A program made the translations under genes and the position numbers. The notes under the pieces are model-generated. The model saw only the letters and a program-made list of their open reading frames with translations. It did not search any database and was not told the DNA's origin. From NCBI GenBank assembly GCA_001936135.1, contig CP012811.1:2480001-2544000 (forward strand): DNA of 64,000 nucleotides, given 5' to 3'. Below are positions 10,944 through 21,688 of this stretch, piece after piece. Source of the DNA: Saccharomycopsis fibuligera x Saccharomycopsis cf. fibuligera. Lineage: Eukaryota > Ascomycota > Saccharomycetes > Ascoideales > Saccharomycopsidaceae. Every line of letters begins with the position of its first letter. The stretch's first letter is position 1.

Positions 10944-11544
10944 TATTTTTTTTTTCATTATATTGATTTTGGGCTTTTGCTATACTGAAACATTGACTTT
11001 GTTTTCCGCGTGTTTTGTTCTGTTCTGTTCGTCGATAGGTGTTTAAGTCTTAAATACTTGTACCATTTTTTATTGCATTTACGTTTTGAAGTTTATTATA
11101 AAGTAAATAGTTACAGATTTTGCCTCTCAGCAGCATCCGATATATTCGGAGTACTCTTATTTCAACTACAATTGCACAGCTGCAAAGATGCTTGTGCAAG
11201 GAACCTTGGAATCGTATATCGCTTTGAAAGAAGTTCTTTGCCTATCGCTCTTAACCTCCAGAGCAAGAAGTACTATATAGATTACCAACGTTGCGTACCT
11301 CAACTATCAAGGCGTGATGCGTGCGTCAAATATATTGAGGTTTTCATGCATGTTCAAGCTGCCCTGATTAGAGAATGCATAGAACGAGTACGCTTTTGTT
11401 TTTGTGTCTTGATTTTTTATATTTGGCACTTTTAATTGTAGAGCTGTTCAACTTGAACAACTACTGCTGCTTGAGTTCTAAAAAAAATCGTGTCTAAATT
11501 GAATTACAATCTCATCAGTTGCGACAATTGCGACAATCCAAAAT
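10944..11544. other. Intergenic between ESS1 and next gene
   Basis: ESS1 3' flank with a T run at 10946-10955, then the promoter of the next gene. An uninterrupted frame at 11010-11435 has no ATG start and resembles nothing; I do not call it. No clear snoRNA boxes. Confidence 0.5.
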
Positions 11545-13102
11545 ATGTCAAGGGTACTAGATAACAAAAGCTTCTCCAGAGGTAGAATTCTCGGTGGTCG
11601 TCCTGGTGTAGTTCTGGCGCTTAGCTTGATTGGTGCTTTGATATTTTTCTGGTCAGCTTCGCCAGTAGCTCATAAAAAGTTAATCAAAGGTTCAAGCTTT
11701 TGGTTGTCCAAATCCAAAGCATTTACAGAAATTGTGAAGTGTACAGATGTGTCTGATGGTCTTGTTTGTTTTCAGAAAAGCCGTCCATTACTACAAAAAG
11801 AATATAAGCATCAATTCTCTTCAACCGTGAATTCACAACTTGAAAGGTATGTTGATGGGTTGAAACAAATTTTTTATTTGTAATGTCCACATTTCCATTA
11901 CTTTTAAAATATAAGTACTAACAGTTCCTTCAAGTTGTTTAGACTTTGTTTCACAAACCGCTAATGACTTGGCTTTACTTTTAAGTGTCCAAACATGCTT
12001 TTACCAAGCAGATCTTCTCCAAAGTACACAAAACTTAGCTTCTGCTCCGAAAAACAGTTGGACAAAACTATTTTGTTTGGTTTTCAGCATACTTTTGCAA
12101 CTATTTGCTGCTGCTCACTCATTCATAGGCTTTTCGCTAAGGGAAAAAGAAGCTACGCAATTTAATGAAAACTTTACTTATCTATTCAAAAACTCAGAAT
12201 TACTAAAAGAAAGTCAACTACACGCAAAAGACGCATTGTGCCACTTATCAGAAATAATCAAAAACTCGGAAACAGAAATATCTCGTAACGTCAATAGAAT
12301 TGGAGAAGTCGAAGAGGATTTGAAGAAAGCAAATGGGACCATAGAAAATATGTGGGTGGCAGTTAAAAAATTAAAAGAGTCTTTTTACTCTGGAATTCAG
12401 CCATCCCAGTCATTATCTGCATTTACTGAAAGCCCTGTTTTGCAACTTAGTTCATCGTTTACCAACATCAATGAAAATGATAGATATACTAACAATGTGG
12501 TTTCTTTAAGCAACACTTTTTCAAGTTACAATGACACTGCCAAAAAGGTTGATGAAATAGACAGAATTTCTAACCAGCCACTGCTACTCAACAATAACAA
12601 CATCAATAACATCAATAACAATAACAATAATGACAGCAACAACGACAACGTCAAAGTCATTAAATATGAGTGTAATGACACATTTGTCAAAAAGTCTGAT
12701 AAGACAAACACTGTTATCAAAGCTTCTTTAGGAGGAAAAGTATTTGATCTCAATACTGAAGTAGGAAAAAAAGAATGGCGTGATTTTATTCAAAAACACG
12801 CTAATAAATCAATTAACATTGGCAGCAGCAGCGTTTCTGACGAAGCACATAAAAACGTCTTGGTTTCCAAAATTGAAAACACCAATTATCAGCAAGCCAC
12901 TACAAACGATAGGGATCGAAAAGTTTTTGGAGAAAAGATTCAGCTTACTTTGGAAGATTTACAACAGTTGCCAAAAGTGGACAAAAATGGGAAACCGTTC
13001 CGCAGAATTTTTGTGCCAGGGTTTGGGTGGGTATCTTCTAAAAGACTGCAAAGCGATGCTGAATTGATTGTAAAGAGCGTTTCAGATAACAAAGAAAATT
13101 AA
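11545..13102 (+). CDS. Unrecognised membrane protein with coiled coil, two exons
   Basis: I do not recognise this gene. Exon 1 (11545-11846) starts MSRVLDNKSF and has a hydrophobic segment at about 21-38. A GTATGT 5' site at 11847 and a TACTAAC at 11916-11922 mark an intron. The TTTAG at 11938-11942 would lead into a stop after seven codons, but the nearer TTCAAG at 11929-11934 keeps the frame open into exon 2 (11935-13102), giving 489 residues. A second hydrophobic segment lies at about 145-166, followed by a heptad-rich region at about 170-250 (coiled coil), an Asn run near 310-330 and a C-terminal segment containing FVPGFGWVSSKRL. Cysteines at about 66, 75, 102 and 122 lie between the membrane segments. 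The layout is loosely like nuclear-envelope proteins such as Kar5, but no diagnostic motif supports that. Confidence 0.75.
11847..11934 (+). other. Intron with unusual AAG 3' site (predicted)
   Basis: GTATGT at 11847-11852 and TACTAAC at 11916-11922 are canonical. Only the AAG at 11932-11934 gives an open junction; the TTTAG eight bases later shifts the frame to a stop. The branch-to-acceptor distance is only about 13 bases. Confidence 0.7.
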
Positions 13103-13308
13103 GATTACTATTCTTCGAAAATTATGACCTTTTCCTTAGCATAAAAAAAAGAAAAAAAATTCTGAATATTTTACATAAATTATTTCAATTTCTAACGCTT
13201 TTTGTAACGTATTCAATTAGTAGTAAGCAATAATTTACACAGTAATAAAAACAACTAAAAAAGAAAAAAAAGGGAAAACATAATAACAGTCAACCATAAC
13301 CAGCACAT

Positions 13309-15417
13309 TCACTGACAAACATTTATCCAAAAATCAATATTTTCCTCGGGCAAAACCTCCACATTCTCGCCAGTAATAATGTTGCCACTATCAATTCCAC
13401 CTTTAAAGTCCAAGGTACTATCTTTCAACACCTTAACCGAAAGTCTAACGTTATTCAACCCTAATGCCAACTTCAAATCATATCTAGAAGTCAAAATTCT
13501 GTCACTATCAGCATAAGTAATACTAGGACTAGGTTTAACTTTTTCATCATTAACAGACAACAAGTTGATGTATTTTTTCTCCACTAAGTCATCGTTCAAA
13601 GTAGCTAAAATGGTGATTGCTCCCTTACTGGCGGAATTATTATTGAAAATTGGCAAATTTAAAGAATAATTAGTGATTTTGTAATCATTGGCTTCAAAAT
13701 TGTATTCAAACCAATTTTGAAAAACCGTCTGAGCAAACTGAGCATCAGCGTTGTTTTGTGCATATGCTAGACGTTGTGCTGCGCTATTAAATTTTGGTCT
13801 TGATGAGAAAATTGTAATGTTTTTGATGAGGGCGTTTTTGCCGTCTTTGATTTTTCTTGATGGTTTAAACTTGGCTGTCAGTTCTTTTTCCAAGTTAATG
13901 ATGTTGGATTCTCCATTCTCGTTTACAATACCATGGCCATGGCCGCTTTCATCAAGTATGCCATTAAGCGATTCTTGTGCTTCTTGATTTTCGCTTTTCA
14001 CCTTGTCGGCATCATTTTCATCGTCTGTTTTGTTTGCTGCTTCCAAGTCATTTTCCTTAGCTTGTTGTTCTTGTTGTTCTTCGGCATCAGTGGCGTTGCC
14101 ATCAGCAGCATCATCCGCGTGGTTTGCTGGGGTTCCCGTAGTATCAGCAGCAGCAACAACAGCATCGGCATCACGAGCATTTACTGATCTTGCACGTCTT
14201 GACTTACTAGAAGATGACCGTTCTGAAGCTTCTTTACCCTTTGTTGGGCGACCTCTTTTCTTTGCTTGTGTATCTTCAGCAGATTTGGAAATTGAAAGTT
14301 TGAGTTTAAGTCCGTCATTGTGTGTGCTTGATGATGTTTGGGCCGTTTTGCTTTTACGTCTCAGAGTTGGTACGTCCTTTTCAACGGCTTCTTCTTGCTT
14401 CGATGCAATATTGTCTTCATCAAAAGCAGCTGTGGAGCTCACAGATTGTGATGATGTTGTTTGTGGGAGTGGAGCACCAGCAATTTTTTCTATCTTGGAA
14501 TTAAAGGCTCTCGAAAGGGCTACGGAGTAATCGTAAATCGGGCTTCCTTCTTCATTGTAAGTTTGAGCATTACTCCAAATCAAGTTCACTTCATTGACAA
14601 AATCTTGCACCGTAAAGTATTTGTGTGTCTTTCTATTGTTGAGGTTTTTCTGTATAGTAGTCAAAGAAGTTGGCTTTTGAATGATTTGATAATAGTCTGG
14701 GTAAAGTTTCTTTGATGGTTCTTCTAAAAAGACATCAGCAATCATTTCTTCATTGTGCTCATAATTGATAATCTCATCTACTAGCTGCAGTAATTTCCCT
14801 TTAATTTCTGCATTTATCGGCTGCTGGTAAAATCCAGTCTTATTTGCTTGTTTTTCATCTTCTTTTGATTGCGTTGCTTCTTCTTGTTCTTTTCCCCCGA
14901 TAGCAGGTTGCTCTTCTTGGTTAGACACACTTTTATTCTGTTTTAACTTGAGTTTAAGTTTCTTTGGTTCTCCTTCTTTCGGCAGTAAAGCGCTAGTTTT
15001 ATTGACCAAATACTGTTTCACTTGATCATTGACGAAATTATATATATTTTGGGCATCAATGGCTATTAAACTGTCACTCATATTGTAAGCGGACGCGTTT
15101 TCCGACATTAGCTTGAAATCATTGAGAAATTCATTTGCATCACTATATTTTTTGTTATCCACTTTTGCCTTGATTTCATGCAAGGATATTGGATCCGATA
15201 TCTTTTCGTAATAATCAGGATATAGCTTCTTGGATGGAAGTTTCATGAATTGAGTCTTTGTAAGTCTGCTACCGTCTCTTAGTTCCTGAACTAGGGATAG
15301 AGTGGATTGCAAAAATTCATAAAGTGCTTCTGATATGTTTAAGTCGGATTGGTCAGCAATTGAGTGCTTTCGTTTTTTCTGTTCTGGAGCTCTGGAAGCT
15401 CTTCTCTTTGATGCCAT
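13309..15417 (-). CDS. RSC4: RSC chromatin-remodelling subunit Rsc4 (tandem bromodomains)
   Basis: Subunit of the RSC ATP-dependent chromatin remodeller; the tandem bromodomains bind acetylated histone H3. The 702-residue product has a basic N-terminus, bromodomain 1 at about 28-140 (KLPSKKLYPDYYEKISDPISL, then NASAYN) and bromodomain 2 at about 205-315 (PSKKLYPDYYQIIQKPTSL, then NAQTYN). The middle is charged and Ala/Asp-rich and includes KKRGRPTKGKE, an AT-hook-like motif. A conserved C-terminal region at about 520-702 matches the Rsc4 tail. There is no BAH domain, which argues against Rsc1/Rsc2. Length compares with 625 in baker's yeast; the extra length is low-complexity linker. It ends tail-to-tail with the preceding gene, with only about 200 bases between. 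Confidence 0.92.
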   Translation of the reverse strand: MASKRRASRAPEQKKRKHSIADQSDLNISEALYEFLQSTLSLVQELRDGSRLTKTQFMKLPSKKLYPDYYEKISDPISLHEIKAKVDNKKYSDANEFLNDFKLMSENASAYNMSDSLIAIDAQNIYNFVNDQVKQYLVNKTSALLPKEGEPKKLKLKLKQNKSVSNQEEQPAIGGKEQEEATQSKEDEKQANKTGFYQQPINAEIKGKLLQLVDEIINYEHNEEMIADVFLEEPSKKLYPDYYQIIQKPTSLTTIQKNLNNRKTHKYFTVQDFVNEVNLIWSNAQTYNEEGSPIYDYSVALSRAFNSKIEKIAGAPLPQTTSSQSVSSTAAFDEDNIASKQEEAVEKDVPTLRRKSKTAQTSSSTHNDGLKLKLSISKSAEDTQAKKRGRPTKGKEASERSSSSKSRRARSVNARDADAVVAAADTTGTPANHADDAADGNATDAEEQQEQQAKENDLEAANKTDDENDADKVKSENQEAQESLNGILDESGHGHGIVNENGESNIINLEKELTAKFKPSRKIKDGKNALIKNITIFSSRPKFNSAAQRLAYAQNNADAQFAQTVFQNWFEYNFEANDYKITNYSLNLPIFNNNSASKGAITILATLNDDLVEKKYINLLSVNDEKVKPSPSITYADSDRILTSRYDLKLALGLNNVRLSVKVLKDSTLDFKGGIDSGNIITGENVEVLPEENIDFWINVCQ

Positions 15418-15971
15418 TTTTGTTATAGGCTGTGTCTTCTGGTGGTAATGCTTGGTTTTCCGTTTGTTATTTCGACCAGCACACGCTTATAAAGTGAGTT
15501 TGTACGTTGAGCGTAATAGCCAATGAAAGCGGATAAAATATTTGACAAGTGGATCAATGAATGTGGGTTAGACCTTAGGATAAACCGCTGCCAAGTTAAT
15601 TCCACTAAATATTTTGTTGTTTTCGATATCGCTTGTCTTTCTCGCGCTCTGTCGGATACGGTTTTTGCTTTATTTCTATTTATTTTTTTTTTGTTTTTCT
15701 TTTGGCGATTTTATCGATGGTAGCGGGTGAGGGGCGGCTAGCAGTTATTGAAAACCACCCCAGATACCATTCATGCGGATCCAGAACAGCAGCTCATCTT
15801 CCCTTGTCACATCGCATCATCAATTGACATTTTGCCATCCTTTAATACTATTTATAATGTTGCATATTGACAAGCAGTCTCTTGATATTTTGCCATTAAT
15901 CATTTTCACCTTGCCAGCTTATTACAACTTTCTACACTTTTTTTTATCAAATAAATCTCTTCTAGCTTTCA
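15418..15971. other. Divergent promoter region RSC4/AMMECR1 gene
   Basis: No gene. T-rich stretch at 15675-15710; otherwise unremarkable. Serves two divergent genes. Confidence 0.55.
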
Positions 15972-16628
15972 ATGCCTTCAGCAGCAACAATCTCTGCTTC
16001 TCCCTATGCAGCATTCGCTTTCGAGATTCTTTACTGCAAACTCAACAAGATCAAGTCGCCTCATAATTTAGCCAGCTTTAAAAAAGCTTTTGGATACACA
16101 GAATCCTCCACCCTCAATGAAAAGTACCCCTTGTTTGTCACTTGGAACACTTTGCTTGATGATAGCGGCAATGGTAGCAGTCAGGAGAAAGAGTTGCGGG
16201 GCTGCATTGGATGCTTTTCGCCGCTTGCCATTGAACTGGGAATCAAGCAATATAGTCTCGTTGCTGCTCTTGAAGACCCGCGCTTTGACCCAATTGAAAA
16301 AGAAGAATTACACTCACTTTCTTGCAGTATCACATTGTTGAAAGATTTCGAACAGGCTCAAGATATCTATGACTGGACCGTTGGTAAGCATGGGGTAAGA
16401 ATCTCGTTCAGTGATCATAATAAAACTAGAAATGCTACTTTTTTGCCCGATGTTGCAGTGGAACAAGGTTGGGATAAAGATACTACATTGAAGTATTTAG
16501 TTGCTAAGGCTGGAGCCTCGCATAAGGGCCCATTGGAAGACTTGAATATTAGCTTGACAAGGTACAAGGGCGAAAAGTCGCAAATTACTTATAATGAGTT
16601 TATTAAGATTAGAAATCAGCTTGAATAG
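15972..16628 (+). CDS. AMMECR1-domain protein
   Basis: Orthologue of the conserved AMMECR1 family (yeast YOR289W), whose biochemical role is not established. The 218-residue product covers the whole domain. The hallmark LRGCIGCF is at about residues 75-82, followed by LAIELGIKQYSLVAALEDPRF, then SCSITLL and the segment GKHGVRISF, and finally ATFLPDVAVEQGWDKD and the C-terminal TRYKGEKSQITYNEF. All are typical of the family in order and spacing. The N-terminus begins MPSAATISASPYAAFAFEIL. No signal peptide or membrane segment is seen. It converges on ETP1 with about 140 bases between. Confidence 0.93.
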   Translation: MPSAATISASPYAAFAFEILYCKLNKIKSPHNLASFKKAFGYTESSTLNEKYPLFVTWNTLLDDSGNGSSQEKELRGCIGCFSPLAIELGIKQYSLVAALEDPRFDPIEKEELHSLSCSITLLKDFEQAQDIYDWTVGKHGVRISFSDHNKTRNATFLPDVAVEQGWDKDTTLKYLVAKAGASHKGPLEDLNISLTRYKGEKSQITYNEFIKIRNQLE

Positions 16629-16770
16629 ACTACTAGGAACCAACAGTAATTACGTCAACTTAACAAATAAATACTAATATATAAACATACGTTATCTAAT
16701 GCCATTATACATTGTAAAGCAAGTCAATATAAGGTTAAAATGATTTCTTTGTAAATTTTCAGTAAGCTGT

Positions 16771-18870
16771 TCAGTTGATATCTTTATCATCTTTCGTATT
16801 TTTAATCATTAGCTCTTTTGGAGGAAGCTTCTTTACCTTTTTCTTCTTTTTGCCCGAGGCTTTTACTGGTTGCTGCGAATGCTGAACAACAACCGTGCCT
16901 TCTTTAACATCATTGGATGAATCTTTAAACTTTTCTTGACTTTCCAAATAGAACATTAGGTCCCTTACTTGTTCCTTTAATTCTTGTTTCTCTTCCTCGC
17001 TTTTCTTGAATTTTTCCATAAAACTTTTATTGACAGCTTGCAAGGCTTCAATTCTCTTCAACATTCCACTACTGAATAGTTTTTCATCTTGGAAATCTTT
17101 TTTCAACTTTTTGTTTTCATCTTTCAAAGTCTTGTTTTCCACTGCAATACTTTCCAATCTCTTGATATCTTTATTGAGTCGTTCTTGTGTCTGTTGCTGC
17201 TCTGTAGCAAGTTGCCGAAACAAGTTAACATCCTGATAGACACTCTTATTCAAATCTGACATTTCATCCAATTTCGATTCATAATATTCTCGTTGTGACT
17301 CTAGCTGGGAAATCAAAATATGAGAATATTCCACGTATGACGGATTGGGCACAGAATTCTTTCCATTTTTATTATCATTGTCATTCAGTGCACCTGTGTC
17401 ATTTGATGTTGTCCCCGAAGGTGAAGTGCTTCCTCTAGATGGCAACTCCACCAACTTACCATCATTTTCCGTCGTAAGCAACCGATGCACATAATTGTCA
17501 CCAGCATAGTCCCATATTCTTTGTGAATTGACATCCATGGCAAAGCAATGGCCTGTTTCTGTATAATGGCTGATTGCATGTGCATGATTGTAGCGACCAC
17601 AAGCTATGTTCCCACAAACTAAACATATCCATAAGTTATCACCAATACCACAAATATTGCACTTGTCTTGCTGCTGAACATTTCCCACAGCACCATTACC
17701 ACCACCAGCACCCCCACTAGACGACGATGTTGACCCGTTAACATTTTTATTGCTCGTATTCCTCATCGAAGACCTTTGTCTTAAGTTATTAGCATGCTGT
17801 CTGGTGGATGAGTACCGGCATATTGGACAACTATCGTCTTTCCATTTCGTCAAACATTGGCAGTGAAATGTATGTTGGCATGGAATAGTCAATAGTCCAG
17901 TGACTGAAGAGTCCATCCTTTCCAAACATACTGGGCATGTTGGTAATTCTTGCAAATCTGGGGTTGGTGGAGGCATTGGCTTTTCGGAGGTAGTACTTAT
18001 TATAGGATGGTGGGTTGCTGGCGCCGTGAATGGATCATCAAGAAAATAATTATTGTCATGGTTGACGCTATCGTGGTGCTTAAATATAACTGACTTGACA
18101 TAAATGACATGACATGTTTCCGGTTCCATTGAGTTAAAATGTTTCCCATTATATTCCTTTTTGAATTTTTTGGCATATTTTTTGGATCTAAAGTTGAGTA
18201 GCACTAAGAACCTATTAGATACGTCTGCTCTTATTATTCTGACATTGGAAATATGATTTTTCGTATATTCATCACCAATAAAACCTAAAATATCGGTAAC
18301 GGTAAAGTAACTAGGAATGGCAAGAATTGAGACCATAGTGTTCTCCATTACTGGTTGAGATGATGAAGTTGCTGAATTAATTGATTCTGCGTCTTTGCCA
18401 TTCGACGAGTTTAACGACAATGAAGACACGTTTCGCGTCAAACGAGCAGAACGTTCGTCGTCATCATCATCGTTAGCATGGACGTGTTCATTAATGTTTC
18501 GTTCGTCATTGATACTTGGGATGTTATCTTTGAGTTGCTTTGCTGTTTGCTCGGTTTCTTCGAGCTCGTCAATTTCCCTATATAATCGTATCACCCCAAA
18601 ACCGACATATTTTGCCTTCAAAGGTTCTATGCTAGCGGCTGCGGGGATTGTTTTCTCTTTTTGATTTTTGTTAGAATGCAAAGGGATAGAAGTCGAAGCA
18701 ATTGCTGGACTTTCGTTATTTTGGTTCTTGTCCATGTTCACTGAAGTCAAACTAATGTCACTGAGTCTGTAATCTATGACTGGGGCGTTTGTTAAAGTAT
18801 GGTTTCCATGTTTCTTTGGCTTCAGGTCATATATGTCCACAACAATATGGTATGATATTGAGTCTGTCAT
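16771..18870 (-). CDS. ETP1: BRAP2-like RING and UBP-type zinc-finger protein Etp1
   Basis: Orthologue of yeast Etp1 and human BRAP2/IMP, a predicted ubiquitin ligase tied in yeast to ethanol-responsive gene expression. Domains in order: BRAP2 RRM-like region at about 175-260 (MVSILAIPSYFTVTDILGFI), RING finger at about 311-351 (CPVCLERM, CQHTFHCQCL, CPICR), a Ser/Gly linker, UBP-type zinc finger at about 403-450 (CNICGIGDNLWICLVCG, CGRYNHAHAISH), and a long coiled coil at about 515-655. The C-terminus is Lys-rich (KKKKKVKKLPPKELM). All zinc ligands appear present. At 699 residues it is longer than the 585 of baker's yeast, from an acidic insertion near 100-170 and the linker. It shares a 1.36 kb upstream region with the GPI-protein gene. 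Confidence 0.94.
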   Translation of the reverse strand: MTDSISYHIVVDIYDLKPKKHGNHTLTNAPVIDYRLSDISLTSVNMDKNQNNESPAIASTSIPLHSNKNQKEKTIPAAASIEPLKAKYVGFGVIRLYREIDELEETEQTAKQLKDNIPSINDERNINEHVHANDDDDDERSARLTRNVSSLSLNSSNGKDAESINSATSSSQPVMENTMVSILAIPSYFTVTDILGFIGDEYTKNHISNVRIIRADVSNRFLVLLNFRSKKYAKKFKKEYNGKHFNSMEPETCHVIYVKSVIFKHHDSVNHDNNYFLDDPFTAPATHHPIISTTSEKPMPPPTPDLQELPTCPVCLERMDSSVTGLLTIPCQHTFHCQCLTKWKDDSCPICRYSSTRQHANNLRQRSSMRNTSNKNVNGSTSSSSGGAGGGNGAVGNVQQQDKCNICGIGDNLWICLVCGNIACGRYNHAHAISHYTETGHCFAMDVNSQRIWDYAGDNYVHRLLTTENDGKLVELPSRGSTSPSGTTSNDTGALNDNDNKNGKNSVPNPSYVEYSHILISQLESQREYYESKLDEMSDLNKSVYQDVNLFRQLATEQQQTQERLNKDIKRLESIAVENKTLKDENKKLKKDFQDEKLFSSGMLKRIEALQAVNKSFMEKFKKSEEEKQELKEQVRDLMFYLESQEKFKDSSNDVKEGTVVVQHSQQPVKASGKKKKKVKKLPPKELMIKNTKDDKDIN

Positions 18871-20225
18871 ATATCCAATATAATAGTATCACTTGATTGA
18901 GGTATGTTAATCAGGCATTGCTTGCTGTCGCCGCTGATTTGTGCAATTGAAGGGCTTGACTGATGTTGACACAATTGCCATCATGCACAGAGCATCCAAG
19001 ATGAAGAACGACAAGAAAAAAAGGTTGATGCGCGATGAGAAAATGTGTAAGCGATTATGTAATATATACTGCCAATCAGTACTTGGTATCTTCTACATTC
19101 GATTGGCAGCGTTTGTAAGCTCCTCGGCCTCTTTTAAATGGTTTTAACTGCTAGGTAAATGATATAGAAAATTAATCTAATTGTTCTTCTCTTTTTTCTG
19201 CTTTTGATAATCCTTCCTGGATTGCCTAATGAATTTTTTTCAGTGCTATGGCGAGCGGCGTTCTGCCAAAATACCAACATGTTGCAGCTGGCACTATCCA
19301 AAAGCGTGAGTCGACAGCATCTTCTTCCAAGAGTAAATTTTAAGGCTGTGACTCAGACTTATAGGATTGAGTGAAATTGGAAAATAGCCTTTAGTTCTCG
19401 ATTCTAGTTTCAAATACGTTTTGGTCAGCCGGTTTTGTAGTTTCACAAATAGAATATCTTGATAAACAATACGAAAAATTAGTACAGAGTACGTCTGAAG
19501 AAAACGACATTCAAAGACTCAGTTGGCAGTAGAAGTCTATCATCCCCGGAAAAATTAAAAAAATATAAAAAAAGCCATAAACAGCTGCACCTGCACTTTA
19601 GATTTCGAAAAGTCCAGAATTAGATAAACTGAGACAAAATTCCGGTGATACTGGAAGGCCACATACTATTTCAACGGTAACGCTAAACTCCAACTTCAGC
19701 GGACTAACTAAGCGGACTAACTTTCAATACCCAAAGGCACCACCAGCCACTAACAGCCACTAAAAAAGCACCCCAAAGGGCTTTTTTTTCCTGTTCTCTG
19801 TTTATGATGGCATTTAGTTGCTTTCATGGGCGACAATAGGGCAAAATCACTTACAGAGTCAGCAGCCTACGCCATGGTATGGAGGGTGCAGTACCCGGTA
19901 AACGTAGCCACTGGGCGCATGAGACCTAACCGTACTGGACAATGGTAACTACCGAGTATGAAACTATAGCCCTATAGGGCTTATACAGAGGCGTAATAGG
20001 TGGTGAGTATATAGAGGCAATGGGCTGCCCTTTTCTCCTGTTGTAGATATTATTTAATTTTTTTCAACTTCAACTCAGCAATCAAATAGCATTAGACATT
20101 TGTGTGATCCAACTTCAACTACATTCGTTTTTTCAAAAACTACAAAAAGACAACCACGTCCTTTAAGTGACATAAACATCAATCTTCAATTTCAAAATCA
20201 CTCAAGTCATACAAATACAATCACA
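18871..20225. other. Divergent promoter region ETP1/GPI-protein gene
   Basis: No certain gene. A TATA-like AGTATATAG lies near 20006-20014, about 215 bases before the GPI-protein start. A T-rich stretch ending in TTTTTTTCAG at about 19235-19244 precedes a short frame (MASGVLPKYQHVAAG) that could be an exon of an undetected small gene, but no TACTAAC supports it. CT-rich leader near 20050-20090. Confidence 0.5.
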
Positions 20226-20660
20226 ATGCAATTCTCTACTATCGCCTTAGCTTCTTCTTTCCTTTTGGCTGGTACTTACGCCACTATTACTTCTTCAGTC
20301 ACTGCCACTGTTTCTTCAGTTTACACCGAAACTGTTACTTCCTGTGGTTCCGATGTCACCGACTGTCCAGCCACTTCTAGCACTTTAGATGCCACTTACT
20401 ACCCATCTTCCTCTTCTTCTTATGAAACTTCTTCCACTTTGGATGCTTGGGGCACTACTTCTAGTCCAAACACTTACTACACTTCTTCTGCTTCGTTGGA
20501 CACTTACGGCTCCATTTATGATAACACCACTGCTGCTAACACTACCGCTTCTATTCAAACCAACTACAGTGATGCCGCTAACCTTGCCTATGGTAAACAA
20601 GGCTCTTTTGTGTTAGGTGCTGCTGCTATTATTGGTGCTGCTGCTGTTTTCGGTCTTTAA
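20226..20660 (+). CDS. Small GPI-anchored cell-wall protein
   Basis: Predicted mannoprotein of 144 residues. It begins MQFSTIALASSFLLAGTYA, a classic signal peptide, and ends GSFVLGAAAIIGAAAVFGL, a hydrophobic GPI-attachment tail; the anchor site is probably around SDAAN. Between them the protein is Ser/Thr-rich with the segment YTETVTSCGSDVTDCPATSS, resembling the small Candida cell-wall proteins of the Pga59/Pga62 and Ccw12 type, and repeats of the form SSTLDA. N-glycosylation sequons occur near DNTTAANTT. The open frame extends 42 codons upstream, but the signal peptide fixes the start at 20226. Codons are strongly biased (GCT, ACT, TCT, TTG), as in highly expressed yeast genes. The exact orthologue is not identified. 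Confidence 0.88.
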   Translation: MQFSTIALASSFLLAGTYATITSSVTATVSSVYTETVTSCGSDVTDCPATSSTLDATYYPSSSSSYETSSTLDAWGTTSSPNTYYTSSASLDTYGSIYDNTTAANTTASIQTNYSDAANLAYGKQGSFVLGAAAIIGAAAVFGL

Positions 20661-21688
20661 GGAGATGGCCCTCTTTTGACCACCAAAAGCTGATAGAAGA
20701 TGTATTGTATAAAAGAGAAAAGAAGGAAAGGTTGAACGCTGGCGTTTTTTTTTAAAAAAAAAAGTGTATCTTTACAGATACAATAAACCTTTTGACAAAC
20801 ATTAATTTTCAGTCATGTATAAGACTTCACACTACTATCTCAAGCATTTTATTTATAACTCCTACTCATCTTTAATTCTTGTTTTTTGTGTTTTTTGTCA
20901 TCTTTATTTATTCTATTTCTGCTCGTTGCGCAATGTTATGCTGCATCTCATGATCGTAGGTTGCAGATGCACAAACTACTCTTTTCCTGATTAATGCATA
21001 TTTATTTTTAATTTTAACTACTCACACTTCTTTATAGTCAACTAACAAGTCGACAAATATCTGATCTGTTGTATACTATCTAAGATTTTGTATCAAGCAG
21101 CTCCTTAGACGTGGATATATGCATGTTAATGCATATTGTGCCCATCTGTCATTACCCGGCCTCTAAAGAGAAATACCCATTTAATTGGGGTACACATTTA
21201 CAAACATAACTATACACTATATCACAGCATAATAACATTATACTGCTGTATAGTACTTTATAATGCACCAAATTACAAACTTGCCGGAGCCCCTGTCCCG
21301 CCCAACCAGTACATGCACGTGATATTTAGAGCTGGGACTCTCGGATGCGAACCGAAATAGCGGCCGGTATCACGCGGGCGATTATTAAATGGCGGCCTGC
21401 TATTGGTGCGGAGCAGTTAGGCTACGCTGGAGTGGCTGCTGGGGGCAGCTACGACCTCCATCAATCCAGGCGGTTGCGCCTTTGTATATATAACTTTGAG
21501 CTTTTTTTTTTTTTTACATTTGCTTCTTAATTCTTTATTTTGATTTTTGATCATTGACTCGTTGTATTATTGTTTGTTTCTTTGATCACCATAACATCAA
21601 ATTCAGAGCCTTTGATTATCTTGTCCACAACCACATAATTCACTCACCCACACATACATACACACCCACACACACATACACAATAAAA
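20661..21688. other. Intergenic upstream of SDH2
   Basis: 3' flank of the GPI-protein gene, then the SDH2 promoter. TTAATGCATA occurs at 20991-21000 and 21126-21135. An inverted CCAAT box (ATTGG) is at about 21401-21405, and TATATATA near 21485-21492. CCAAT plus TATA suits a HAP-regulated respiratory gene (inference). Confidence 0.6.
21485..21492 (+). promoter_or_regulatory. TATA box of SDH2
   Basis: TATATATA about 200 bases before the SDH2 ATG, followed by a T run and a CA-rich leader. Confidence 0.55.

Noticed and set aside
11010-11435. Plus-strand 141-codon frame downstream of ESS1
   Set aside because: No ATG start, no similarity, and composition unlike the neighbouring coding genes.
11545-13102. 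Identification as the karyogamy protein Kar5
   Set aside because: Only the general layout (hydrophobic segments, cysteines, coiled coil) is alike; the conserved cysteine-rich domain motifs are not seen.
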